A stretch of 64,000 nucleotides of DNA from Prunella strophiata (lineage: Eukaryota; Chordata; Aves; Passeriformes; Prunellidae), in NCBI GenBank assembly GCA_036583965.1, contig JAZBQD010000025.1, forward strand, positions 15,772,910 through 15,836,909. The letters are read 5' to 3'. Positions 58,201 to 63,790 of the stretch are shown piece after piece. Made by a program: the position numbers and the translations under genes. Each line of letters begins with the position of its first letter. The first letter of the stretch is position 1. The notes beneath the pieces were generated by a model. That model worked only from the letters and a program-made list of their open reading frames with translations. It was not told the origin of the DNA and did no database searches.

Positions 58201-60884
58201 TCTGCCCTCAGTACGAAACGGGACTCTCCAAAGAGACCAGTGTCAAGGTACCAGAGCCTGTAACGGGTGGTGCAGCGGCCCTGCCGTGCCCGGAGGGACA
58301 GGGCTGGCAACATGGGGACAGAGGCAGCAGGGCTTATGTGCCCCACACCTGGCACTGCCCTCCCCATCCTCCACCGTCCCAGGGGTGAGGTCTCCTGGAG
58401 ACCCACAGCACTCCTGCCCTGACTCCCTCTGTCCCTGCTGTAATGAGGCTCCTGGTAGGACAGGGAGGACACCAGGACAGACATCACTCTGCAGGAGTGA
58501 TGGCTACTGCTGCAGAAGGAGTGAGCCAGGGCCACACGTAGTGAATTTTGGGGACAAGGTTGTGGGGCTGAAGTTCAGCTCTTGGTCTGTTTTTTGTGGT
58601 TTTGTTTTGTTGGTTTTTTTTTTTTTTTGGTTGGTTTTTGTTGTTGTTGGGGTTTTTTTCTATTTTGTTGGGGGTTTTGTTTTGTTTTTTTTTTTCTTCT
58701 TCTTTTCTTTTTGTTTGGTTTGATTTGGTTTGTTTGTTTTTTGAGGTTGGTTTTTTTTGTTTGTTTTGGGTTTTTTGGGTTTTTTTTTTTTTTTTTTTTT
58801 TTTTTGTTTTGTTTTGTTTTGTTTAAAATAAAGAGATAAGAAAAACCTGACTGTTCTAATAGCGGGAAAAAAAAACAAAATAGCAGATGAGTGTATTAGC
58901 AGAAATCCAAATCTTCCTTGATATATCTGAGCTCCTGATATAATAACTGAATCCATTGTTTAAGATGGTGTCCTTGCCATGTCCTGGTGTTCAAACACAT
59001 CATCCTTGCAGGCCAAAATTCAGCTGTCACCCCTGCCCTGTCCATGCTCCTCCTACAGCCTCCCCTTCCCAGATGTGTGGTCTCTGGTCCAGCCTTCCCC
59101 ATTAGGGAAGGGAGAGCAGGAGCCTTTTGTCTCCAGCCTGTGGCAACTCCAGTGGCAGAACCCACTCCAGTTCCAGCTGGGGCTGTAGGCAGAGCTCCTT
59201 CCATGCTGGAGCAGCTGTGTGACCTGACTCCTCTCCATGAGGGCTTTTCTGCCAAGAGCTGACCCCACCAGCTCTGATCACTCACACCTGCTCCAGGTGG
59301 GCTCCCCCATAGAAGACTATCCCCCAGGACGCACATCTTGGGCAGGTCCCCCTCTGGCTTTGGGGCCTCCTTTGGTCCCAGCCATGGAGATCCTTCCCCT
59401 GCTGAAATTTCCTTTCCAAGACATTCCTGATGCCCAGGACTGAGGATGATGGAGCAGAAAATCATTAAATTGTGGACTGGTATGGGTTGAAAGCAACCCT
59501 AAAGGAATGGCAGAGGAAGAAGAGCGCCAACAGGCTGATTGGTTTATTGCTGGGGAGGTTTGATAGGCAGTGTCTCTGCACCCAGCCAGGACATCCTAGC
59601 AGAGACAACTCTGCCTCACCGGATTATTTTCCATTTGAGGAATGCCCATAGATTTCTATGGAACTGAAGCGCAGCCCTCAGGTTCTTGGCGGGCTGCCCA
59701 TGTGGCTTTTGAAGTTGCAAAGCTTTGGACACGCCTGCTTGAAAGCGTTTTACGATGTTCTCCTCGAAGAAAAGCGAGTTCAAAGGCACAGCTCCTCGGC
59801 TGGTGTAAATCAGCTGAGCCCTGCCACGGCTGTTCAGGGCTGGCAGTGCTCACGTGGGCCCAGGGCTGGGACCACCCTGCCAGGGCAGCACTCCGCAAGC
59901 CCTCACAGATGTGCCAAAGGAAACGCTGCCTTGCCTGGGTGAGGAGGGATGTCCTGCCTTTGGGCCTGTGAAGCCAAGCAGTGGCTCCCGGCGTTAGCAG
60001 CCAGGCCCCTGATGAGCTCATTTTTTGGACAGGATTTAGGATTCACAGGGCTGTCCCCAGGGAAGCAGAGGGCAAGGGTAGCTGTTGGTGGGAGAACCCC
60101 AAGCTGTGCACGGGATGAAATTTATCGCCATGTTCCAAAGAGGTTTCAGTTGTAGTTTGGCAGAGCTGTTGTGGTCCAGCTGGTCTGAGGGTCTGGACCC
60201 CGCTCACAAGAGGGACTTCACACAGATCCCTCCATGGTACCAGAAGCAGGACAGGGACTGTCCCTCTCCAGCTCCAAGTGATGAGATATTGGGGTAGCCT
60301 CAGCAGAGCTGTAGGTGACACATGCAAGGGTTGAGTGGCAAGGGCTTGGAAACAGGAGTAGAGGCAGGAGAGTAGTCCATAAGTTTGAGCCCTGGCATGC
60401 CGGGGCACCCCTTGGGCATTCCCTGGGCATGGTGTGCCCATGGCTCTGTGCCAGACTGCTGCCACCTGCTCACAGGCACCACTGGGCAGCTGTTTCTCCA
60501 CCCTCACCATTCCTCCACGCCGTTTGCCACCTCCGGCCCCTGTTCCTCCTCATTCCTCCCCCTTACTAGCCACCTCTCCCATCTCTCTCTCCACAGCTGC
60601 ACATCACCAGCCAGACGCCTGCCAGGGAGGTGGTGAAGCTGGTGGTGCTGGAGATGAACGACATCTCGCGGGACGTGCTGGGCGGCTCGGCCGCCGTCTG
60701 CTACGGCGAGGAGCAGCTGGAGCACTTTGGACTGGTGTTCGCTGCCAACGAGAGCGAGCGGTGGCTCCCCGATGACTTCTCGCCTCTGTCCCTCCACACC
60801 AGCCAGCCCGAGGGGCGGTTCTATGTCCGCATCAAGGAGACCTCCCCTCTGGTGCTCCAGTACGGGCCGGCGACCACCGTATGA
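19171..60884 (+). CDS. ANKFN1: ANKFN1/Wide Awake family gene, 19 coding exons, 5'-incomplete, two frameshifts
   Basis: The spliced exons encode about 1,172 residues in a WAKE-family order: basic N-terminus, ankyrin repeats (about 111-180 of the visible protein), a helical linker, one FN3 domain (about 247-345), a conserved central region of unknown fold (about 383-790), a disordered Ser/Pro-rich part (about 840-1077) and a Ras-association-like C-terminus (1078-1172). Family members are cortical or neuronal scaffold proteins: fly Wide Awake acts in clock neurons on sleep timing and GABA-A receptor function, and mouse Nmf9/Ankfn1 mutants have neurological defects. Here the role is inferred from homology only. 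All introns are GT-AG and phases agree once 1 extra base (about 51809) and 4 extra bases (52409-52412) are set aside. With them, translation stops at 52423-52425. The first exon begins mid-codon, so the start lies further 5'. Many residues differ from mammalian ANKFN1 as I recall it, so an ANKFN1-like paralogue is possible. Confidence 0.85.
19582..20310. repeat. Long CCCTT (AAGGG on minus strand) pentanucleotide tract
   Basis: About 700 bases consist almost only of CCCTT units with scattered four-base CCTT units, degrading at the right end into CCCTCCCT-type sequence. It lies in the first visible intron, about 280 bases after the 19.2 kb exon. It is pure pyrimidine on this strand, hence triplex-prone, and G-rich on the other. 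Long Phe-Pro-Ser-Leu and Gly-Arg-Glu-Gly-Lys frames over it are artefacts. Confidence 0.97.
20777..20793 (+). repeat. Poly(A) run
   Basis: A run of 17 A. No retrotransposed body or target-site duplication was recognised beside it. Confidence 0.5.
22639..22970 (-). mobile_element. Probable solo LTR of an avian endogenous retrovirus
   Basis: It begins TGTGGTAGCAGG. Read on the minus strand it has an AATAAA-type signal within CTAATAATAAAGTGTC, followed by a short R/U5-like stretch, the usual LTR order. No internal retroviral coding sequence is present. The far edge and target-site duplication are uncertain, so the boundaries are approximate. Confidence 0.5.
22975..25430. other. Intronic non-coding stretch
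   Basis: No exon, CR1 or simple array was recognised. A pyrimidine-rich stretch lies at about 24030-24200. Confidence 0.35.
25437..25930. repeat. 40-bp-unit minisatellite, about 12 copies
   Basis: The unit reads GTGACACAGAGCCCCCAGCT then CAGCACAGCAGAGCCCCCAG. It recurs about 12 times with few differences, plus one truncated copy near 25800. The most divergent copies are at the left edge, the usual sign of array growth at the other side. Each unit carries a CAGGTGAC motif at the junction. Confidence 0.95.
25930..26300. promoter_or_regulatory. Two CpG-rich patches around a unique AT-rich segment
   Basis: CpG-rich sequence abuts the minisatellite (25930-26010) and recurs at 26235-26300. Between them is unique sequence with TTATGAAGTCATGG and TTATTGAATTAGCC. 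It is possibly regulatory, but no direct evidence is seen. Confidence 0.25.
27818..28095 (-). mobile_element. CR1 LINE 3' fragment
   Basis: Landmarks in antisense order: GGAATTCCAGAATGGTTTGG, GGCAGGGATACCTCTCACTG, GGATCCAGGGGCAGCCACAG. It is truncated at the right. Confidence 0.85.
28965..29008. repeat. Tandem duplication of a 24-bp AT-rich unit
   Basis: The segment CCTCAAAATTAAACTATT occurs twice, separated by AATTCT. It is small and probably local slippage. Confidence 0.8.
29548..29985 (-). mobile_element. CR1 LINE 3' fragment
   Basis: It begins TCATAGAATCATGGAATGG and follows the antisense CR1 pattern to the CCTTGTCCTATCACT block. A shorter CR1-like tail (CACAGAATCATGGAGTGG) lies just before it at 29477. 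Confidence 0.85.
30572..30652 (+). mobile_element. CR1 LINE 3' tail
   Basis: Sense 3' end: CCTTTCCAACCCAAACCATT then TCTGATTCTATGAG. Only the last 80 bases are present. Confidence 0.8.
31975..32255 (+). mobile_element. CR1 LINE 3' fragment
   Basis: Sense CR1 with CAGGGTCAGGCTGGATCTC, GTTTGGACAATGATCTCAGG and a decayed tail GGATTCTGTAATTCT. Confidence 0.8.
33288..33310 (+). repeat. Poly(T) run
   Basis: About 20 consecutive T between pyrimidine-rich flanks. It could be the A-tail of a minus-strand insertion, but no body was recognised. Confidence 0.6.
33866..33935 (-). mobile_element. CR1 LINE 3' tail fragment
   Basis: GACAGAATCCCAGAACCATT, then AAAGACCTTCAAGGCCATC. It is short and diverged. 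Confidence 0.65.
35080..35093 (+). promoter_or_regulatory. Candidate CTCF binding site
   Basis: GCACCAGGTGGCGC matches 12 of 14 positions of the core CTCF consensus (CCASYAGRGGGCRS). CCCGGTGGCAC occurs twice just upstream. It lies in the giant intron, mid-way between the first exon and the exon cluster. Confidence 0.4.
36478..36672. repeat. Degenerate short-unit minisatellite
   Basis: Variants of a 17-18 base unit (GGGACAGGGGTTTGCAG) recur many times; the two best copies are at about 36580-36612. The left copies are much more diverged. Confidence 0.8.
37001..37018. promoter_or_regulatory. 18-bp perfect palindrome
   Basis: CTGCAATTCGAATTGCAG equals its own reverse complement over all 18 bases. 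It lies in a repeat-free AT-rich stretch. Each half carries a TGCAAT motif, similar to C/EBP or POU half-sites. Confidence 0.5.
37425..37610. promoter_or_regulatory. Intronic CpG island, possible alternative promoter
   Basis: About two dozen CpGs fall within 180 bases, far above neighbours. A CArG/MEF2-like CCATATTTAG lies at its 3' side, and unique AT-rich sequence follows. It is 8.2 kb upstream of coding exon 2, so it could start a shorter ANKFN1 transcript using the internal Met of that exon. No TATA box was found. Confidence 0.45.
39587..39610. repeat. (CAAA)n microsatellite
   Basis: About six tandem CAAA units. Confidence 0.9.
40255..40850 (-). mobile_element. CR1 LINE 3' end, about 600 bp
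   Basis: It begins GGATCATACAGCCATGGAAC and continues through all antisense landmarks to CACACTTGGTGCTGGTCACC. It closely resembles the copy at 7716. Confidence 0.87.
41475..41700 (-). mobile_element. CR1 LINE 3' fragment
   Basis: CACAGAATCATGGAAGGGAC, then CCATGGGCAGGGACACC and GGATCCAGGGGCAGCC. It is truncated at about 41700. Confidence 0.85.
42100..42625 (-). mobile_element. CR1 LINE 3' end, different subfamily
   Basis: AGAATCACTAAGGTTGGAAA, CAATTACCCAGCACTGCCAA, then GAGCCTCCTTTTCTCCAGGC. The AACAATTACC-type segment marks another CR1 subfamily than the copies at 7716 and 40255. Confidence 0.85.
44340..44640. promoter_or_regulatory. AT-rich unique stretch, possible regulatory element
   Basis: Repeat-free AT-rich sequence with a CCAAT motif (AACCAATAAAG) and several TTATTAATA-like runs, about 1.2 kb upstream of coding exon 2. 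No direct evidence of function. Confidence 0.25.
44985..45052 (+). mobile_element. CR1 LINE 3' tail
   Basis: GATGGTCTTCAAGGTCCCTT, then AACCCAAACCAGTCTGTG and ATTCTATAATC. Confidence 0.82.
45843..46044 (+). CDS. ANKFN1: ANKFN1-family coding exon 2 (pre-ankyrin segment)
   Basis: The acceptor is TTTTTCCCAG and the donor CTG|GTCAGT. Its first base completes the Trp codon begun in the 19.2 kb exon. Residues include KMTQQMRDLQLAQARK and SPNAAKRLYRNLSGKF, which closely match the segment just before the ankyrin repeats in vertebrate ANKFN1 proteins. The exon starts the dense 3' exon cluster. An internal Met (KMTQQM) could start a shorter isoform if a downstream promoter is used. Confidence 0.9.
46348..46555 (+). 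CDS. ANKFN1: ANKFN1-family coding exon 3 (ankyrin repeats)
   Basis: It follows a TTTCACCCAG acceptor and ends at T|GTGAGT. The translation holds an ankyrin helix pair (ALFEAVELQDLDRVQEML) and a second repeat with the typical turn and helix pattern (NSEGLLPLDIAIMTNN, then ARALLQAGA). Ankyrin repeats are protein-binding surfaces. Only about two repeats are present, as is usual for this family. Confidence 0.93.
46852..47046 (+). CDS. ANKFN1: ANKFN1-family coding exon 4 (helical linker)
   Basis: The acceptor is CCTCCCACAG and the donor C|GTGAGT. It encodes a helical segment with heptad-like spacing (STLVREAEQRVNELMAQV) and the strongly conserved run EKEKQLKAWEWRFRLYKRM, then GFEHAR. It links the ankyrin repeats to the FN3 domain. 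Confidence 0.93.
47288..47401 (+). CDS. ANKFN1: ANKFN1-family coding exon 5 (FN3, first part)
   Basis: It starts after GTCCCCAG and ends AAAG|GTAAGG. The translation begins the fibronectin type III fold: P-x-A-P near strand A, SSLQVTFWEPL for strands B and C, then VVTKYKVEW across the junction with the next exon. The FN3 Trp is visible. Confidence 0.92.
47980..48077 (+). CDS. ANKFN1: ANKFN1-family coding exon 6 (FN3, middle)
   Basis: The acceptor is GTCCTTGCAG and the donor TCG|GTGAGT. It encodes the middle FN3 strands, including SPLLGEAVIDKL and LHFTIQGLVS, the usual L-x-x-L-x-P-like loop region before the YxVRV strand in the next exon. The following intron contains a CR1 copy. Confidence 0.92.
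48178..48345 (+). mobile_element. CR1 LINE 3' fragment in intron
   Basis: Sense CR1: CAGTGGTGGAGTCATCATCC, GGGGACATGGTTTAGTGGTG, CTTTTCCAACCTTAATGG. It sits inside the intron between the second and third FN3 exons. Confidence 0.87.
48350..49530. other. Intron, nothing further recognised
   Basis: The rest of the intron between the exons ending 48077 and starting 49540. No extra exon was supported. Confidence 0.4.
49540..49630 (+). CDS. ANKFN1: ANKFN1-family coding exon 7 (FN3, last part)
   Basis: Acceptor CTCCTTGCAG and donor CA|GTGAGT flank 91 bases. The product GTAYHVRVAAYNMKGWGPPQ is the classic FN3 ending (Y-x-V-R-V-x-A-x-N-x-x-G-W-G). The domain is complete and well preserved. Confidence 0.94.
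49635..51405. other. Intron, AT-rich segment near 50740-50960
   Basis: The intron between the last FN3 exon and the next contains an AT-rich unique part (TTTATTTATTTTTATTCCC). No coding or known repeat was found. Confidence 0.35.
51411..51518 (+). CDS. ANKFN1: ANKFN1-family coding exon 8 (post-FN3 linker)
   Basis: The acceptor is GTCCCCACAG and the donor CG|GTGAGC. It encodes NWREYDGRAPRRRGQAEALD, then LLGQVKTVHQH. The NW and YD motifs and the spacing match vertebrate ANKFN1. The last base joins the next exon in the expected phase. Confidence 0.92.
51750..51850 (+). CDS. ANKFN1: ANKFN1-family coding exon 9, with +1 frameshift
   Basis: The acceptor is CACTCCACAG and the donor GCG|GTGAGA. The exon reads correctly through RKHSVSKSLKH. 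A family-typical ending (FLKTLKR) then appears only in the next frame, so there is one extra base at about 51807-51811. The exon is 101 bases, whereas flanking phases require 100. Uncorrected, translation runs out of frame into the next exon and stops at 52423. No homopolymer run explains it simply. Confidence 0.82.
52375..52508 (+). CDS. ANKFN1: ANKFN1-family coding exon 10, with 4-base insertion
   Basis: The acceptor is TCCCATGCAG and the donor AAG|GTGGGT. It begins with the family motif GLYLTAIFYKD. Four extra bases (52409-52412) then interrupt the frame, giving an in-frame TGA at 52409 if the previous exon were in the correct frame. After them the correct frame resumes with NILVTHEDQIPVVEID, ending QDFLWLTK. 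Mammalian homologues have an extra Tyr here as I recall, so the local change may be 3 bases lost and 4 gained. Confidence 0.85.
53258..53377 (+). CDS. ANKFN1: ANKFN1-family coding exon 11 (central region)
   Basis: It spans exactly 40 codons between GTGTGTGCAG and CAG|GTGAGG. It encodes VSCMWDEILWLRQCV, then CILQTRFKMLLAISQMQ, a helical part of the conserved central region. It is in frame at both ends and has no stop. Confidence 0.92.
53728..53943 (+). CDS. ANKFN1: ANKFN1-family coding exon 12 (central region)
   Basis: The 72 codons lie between TATCACACAG and CAG|GTGTGT. Recognisable stretches are GLLGIQDLGQVFFEPIKD, GNILIVTLKEV and SPEEPTALDTLLISIQ, strongly conserved in this family and of unknown fold. 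No frame damage is seen. Confidence 0.93.
54205..54371 (+). CDS. ANKFN1: ANKFN1-family coding exon 13 (central region)
   Basis: The acceptor is TTTGTTCCCAG and the donor AG|GTGGGA, a weaker donor. It encodes PGLYLGYLKLCSAVDQIRVL and LPNILCHVKIR, a hallmark stretch of the ANKFN1/WAKE family. Confidence 0.93.
54505..54605 (+). mobile_element. CR1 LINE 3' tail in intron
   Basis: GAACTCAACAATCCTTGTGG and ATATTCTGTGATTCTGATG are a diverged sense CR1 tail. Confidence 0.75.
54773..54923 (+). CDS. ANKFN1: ANKFN1-family coding exon 14 (central region)
   Basis: It starts after CCTTCTGCAG and ends GAG|GTAGGG. The product EEWEWLQKMASVEEP leads through an acidic variable loop to FQELQVAIKELMTLVNIPL, a conserved amphipathic helix. 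The preceding intron carries a CR1 3' tail. Confidence 0.92.
55655..55823 (+). CDS. ANKFN1: ANKFN1-family coding exon 15 (central region)
   Basis: The acceptor is TTCTTGCAG and the donor TGG|GTGAGG. It encodes DFRLYSQEVLDFGDQVSFLL and SDDVCTAPGQNNPYTPRSGF, nearly invariant in the family. Confidence 0.93.
56085..56251 (+). CDS. ANKFN1: ANKFN1-family coding exon 16 (central region, helical)
   Basis: It lies between CCTCTCCCAG and CAG|GTATGG. It encodes HFFTYNREFITQYCQVSALL and SLREAFSDAELSTAKQRHQQ, a mainly helical segment. The following intron contains a CR1 in the opposite orientation. Confidence 0.93.
56393..56790 (-). mobile_element. CR1 LINE 3' fragment in intron
   Basis: TCATAGAATGGTTTGGGTTG, then GGATCCAGGGGCAGCCACAG. 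A CCCTTGTCCTGTCCATCCAG unit is duplicated inside (about 56640-56660). Confidence 0.86.
57118..57328 (+). CDS. ANKFN1: ANKFN1-family coding exon 17
   Basis: The acceptor is CTGTTGGCAG and the donor CG|GTAAGG. The start (QMEEIWREMRWIMDVLQHAR) is the end of the conserved central region. A Ser/Pro-rich segment follows (SSSSHLDYLPSPVLSPETSR) with several possible proline-directed phosphorylation sites. Confidence 0.92.
57592..58247 (+). CDS. ANKFN1: ANKFN1-family coding exon 18 (disordered Ser/Pro-rich)
   Basis: This is the largest exon, 656 bases, between CCCTCGCAG and AAG|GTACCA. It opens with conserved acidic-serine motifs (SDEEGSSEVFLATDSDYDSS, SAPDVLQ). A proline-rich stretch (PPPVLPPPEEPRPPPK) and a poorly conserved Ser/Gly/Pro-rich region follow. 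It is GC-rich compared with its introns. The donor is weak and the frame stays open past it to a stop at 58386-58388, so retention would give a shorter protein without the last domain. Confidence 0.9.
58590..58835 (+). repeat. T/G-rich low-complexity tract before last exon
   Basis: Nearly pure T with interspersed G, including GGTTTTT-type runs and a (GTTTT)n end. It lies in the intron before the terminal exon. It could be the reverse of an A-rich insertion or simple-sequence growth, and is prone to assembly error. Confidence 0.85.
58840..60590. other. Intron before terminal exon, remainder
   Basis: Unique non-coding sequence. A faint CR1-like bit (ACTGGTATGGGTTGAAAGC) lies at about 59474-59500. 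No alternative last exon was supported. Confidence 0.35.
60597..60884 (+). CDS. ANKFN1: ANKFN1-family terminal coding exon (Ras-association-like domain)
   Basis: After CTCTCCACAG come 95 codons and a TGA stop. The segment LHITSQTPAREVVKLVVLEM, then the Tyr-Gly-Glu-Glu-Gln and HFGLVFAANESERWL motifs and a final RFYVRIKETSPLVLQY, fit a ubiquitin-fold Ras-association domain as described at the C-terminus of WAKE proteins. The pattern of a T-P-x-x-V-V helix after strand 2 is clear, but binding to any GTPase is not shown by sequence. Confidence 0.9.
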   Translation: MHITSQTPAREVVKLVVLEMNDISRDVLGGSAAVCYGEEQLEHFGLVFAANESERWLPDDFSPLSLHTSQPEGRFYVRIKETSPLVLQYGPATTV

Positions 60885-61790
60885 GAGGAGGAGAGCCGGC
60901 GGGACAGAGCAGAGACCTCGGCTTCCAGAGAGCAGACAGCTCGTCTCTGATGCTTCCTTCTTCCACAGACACCCTCTCATCAGGCGTCCGCGGGGTGGAA
61001 TGGGATCATACTGGGTTGTGTGCTATTTGTTTGTGCTATTTTTTAAATTTCTTTTTTTTTTAACCAAAGAGACATCGAGACTCAGTTTTTCTGACTGGAG
61101 AAGAGGAGGGTGGAGTCCAGAGACCTCAGAGCACAGGAGGAATCTCTGCAGGAATGGAATTTTTGAAAGCAAACATTTTTAAGCAGAAACAGGGGGGAGA
61201 GAGAGAGGAAAAATATTACAAGAAGAAGCAGCAATACATTTTTTTCCCCTTTTTTTTCTGAAAAACCTTGTTTGGGATTCACTGAAGGCAAAGCCACAGA
61301 GGATTGCTGGGGAGGGCTGTGGTGTCAGTGAGGAGAGGGCAGGAGCCACAAGGACAACCCTGGGAAGGGTGTTTCCCTATCTGCTCTCCTTTCACTGCAC
61401 CTGGAGAAATGATTCTTGCACAAAGTTCTTGGAACAAAATCATATTAGTATTTTTATTCTGAAAAAAGTCAATAATCATTGTGCCAGAGCCACTGGAGTT
61501 GGGTAAAGGTGAAGACCCTTTGACTTGTGTCCAAGACTAAAGGAACCCTTGCAGCCAGCCCCCTGCACTCACAGACGTGTCAATACCACACTAGAGATTT
61601 GCTCTAGGGCATCTCCTGCAACCCCCTGGGCTTCCCTGTCCCCCTGGGTGCCGTTTTGTTCTGGTGATTGTGCTTCTCTAGTATGTCCTACAGCATGACA
61701 TTTTGTTAGCCACTAGGTCTCCTGTTAACAAGGTTACTTTTCTGATCTCCTGTGGTCCATAGTAAAGATGACTGCTGCCGACTGCATATC
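60885..61790 (+). other. Probable 3' UTR of the ANKFN1-family gene
   Basis: The stretch after the stop is AT-richer than its surroundings, has several short T runs and contains no further supported exon. Its end is placed near a candidate poly(A) signal at 61761 followed by T/G-rich sequence. The exact end is inferred. Confidence 0.5.
61761..61766 (+). terminator. Candidate poly(A) signal AGTAAA
   Basis: AGTAAA is a common variant hexamer. It lies about 880 bases after the stop codon, with T/G-rich sequence starting about 25 bases later. No AATAAA was seen between the stop codon and this point. Confidence 0.4.
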
Positions 61791-63325
61791 CCTTGTCCTT
61801 CTTGTGCCTGGGTGCATAGCATTCCATCATCCATCTCCTAAACTAGCTCTCATTCCAAGGGCTGGGCTCCTCTTTCCCAGGAGTGTTTAGTGGGATGCTT
61901 CCCACACTGTGCAGCCTTACATTAACACACAAATCACATGTGTGGGAGCAAAGTACTAGTCAAAAATGCTCTTCTGGGATTTGTTGCTCTGTAAGGCAAC
62001 AAGATAAGCTTGGGCATGCCAAGGCATCACCTCCATGGGCTGGTGAAACCCCAGAGCTGCAGGGCTGGATGCCTAGGTCAGGTCCTGCAGCCTCCACTGA
62101 GGGAAGAACACCTGGAGAGGAGCAGGGATGGCAGCAAGAGCTCACAGCTGTGTCACAGCTGGCACAAACACTGCGAGGAAGGTGCCAGTCTGGAACCCCT
62201 TGCCAAGGTGAGGCTCCTGATGCTGATGCCCCTGCAGCAGCCACCTCACTGCCCTTCCCTTGGCACGGAGGGGTCAAGGCTGGGCAGCAGCCCCCCTCAC
62301 TGAGTGCCAGGGTGCAGGAGGGGCTCTGTGGGCAGCCATAAGCGTCGGCTGTCATTCCGCAGAGGTTCCTCGTTCCTCACCTTGAGGCCACCAGTGTGAC
62401 AGGAGCAGGAATATATCCCAGCACTAATCCTTCCTGCCCCACGTCAGAGCCACTGTGGAGGGGAGGACCCTGTGCCAGCCCCTCAGCTGGTGCAAATCAA
62501 CCAGCACCACATTGACGTCAGTGCAGGCACCGCCATGGGATGTGGAGACGAGCGACAAAGGAACTTTTTAAAAGGCGCTTCTCCCATCTCCTCTCTCCTT
62601 TGCTTGTCTTCTGCCTCAAGTTAAAACCAATCCCACTCTCCCTGGTCAAGGAAGAAGTGGGTTGGTGAGTGCAGAGGTTCCCGTGGTGTTTGTCATTGTT
62701 GGGCATCCACAGGCATTGACATCCCAAAGAGGCAGGAGCTGCAGGGTGGCGCTTCCCTGTACATGTGTCACCTCTGATGCTCAGAGCCTGAGGCTGGGCA
62801 GAGGGAAGGCACAACTGGTGGAAAATTAAATGCCTTTTTGGAAGTCACACAGTGAATTCAGTGTTAGATCAGGGCTATGTACAGAAAGCTACATCTGTGT
62901 CCCTGATGCTCCTCAGCATGGAGCTGTGCAACTCCTGATGCCCTTTTATTTGACCCCAGAAGGGAAAAAGTCCTCCCCTTGCCTTAAGAATTTGTTCTCC
63001 CTTCCTAGAAGCCCAGTTCCATGAAGAGAGACCACCATGACCCAAAGCCAGGTGCTGCTCTTTGGGGTGGGTCTGGGACAATGTCTGCAGCTGGAGCTGC
63101 TGCCCACCCCCCTTTGCAGAGCTCTGCCTGTGGAAGGTTCTCACTGGCCATGCAAAGCTTTTCTGCAGGAGCTGCTCTGGCCACACAGCAGCTTGGATTA
63201 CTTGGCTGCAGGGACCAGGATGGGATCTCCTCCTCTTGCTGGGGAGAGGAAGAGGGAAGGAGCTGGGTCCTGGGTAGAAGCAGAGTTGGATGCAAAGTGG
63301 GAGGGGCAGGAGTTGCACAGCTTTT
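61790..63325. other. Intergenic stretch, nothing recognised
   Basis: No exon, known repeat or motif cluster was seen downstream of the ANKFN1-family gene up to the CR1 near the window end. Confidence 0.4.
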
Positions 63326-63329
63326 TTGT

Positions 63330-63790
63330 TGGAAGATTTGGGGTTGGGAAGGACCTCTGGAGGTCATCCAGTCCGATGATCATCCCCTGCCTAGGCAGGG
63401 TCACTTGGAGCAGGTGACAGAGGAATGTGTCCAGGTGGGTTTTGAATGTCTTGAGGGAGGGAAAGCTCCTCACCCTCCCTGGACAGCTGTTCCAGTGCTC
63501 TGCCACCCTCCTTGGAAAGAGCTTCTTTCTCATGCTGAGGTGGAACTTCATGTGTTTTTGTTTATGGTCATTATTCCTTCTCTTGTTGCTGAGCTCCATT
63601 AAAAAGACTCTGGCACCATCTTCTTGGCACCTGCCTTGGAGATATTTGTATGGATTTATGTGTCAGTCTTCTCTTCTCCTGACTAACCAGGCCCAGCCCC
63701 CTCAGTCTCTCCTCAGGATGTGCTCCAGACCCTTTGTCCTCTTTGTGGCCTCTACTGCACAGTATTCCTTGAAGAATGGCACTTGCAAGG
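63330..63790 (-). mobile_element. CR1 LINE 3' end, older subfamily
   Basis: GGTTGGGAAGGACCTCTGGA, GGTCATCCAGTCCGATGATC, CTGTTCCAGTGCTCTGCCAC and CTCAGTCTCTCCTCAGGATG follow the antisense CR1 order. It is more diverged than the copies at 7716 and 40255. Confidence 0.83.

Noticed and set aside
57579..58535. A 318-aa minus-strand frame
   Set aside because: It is the antisense shadow of the GC-rich coding exon at 57592-58247.
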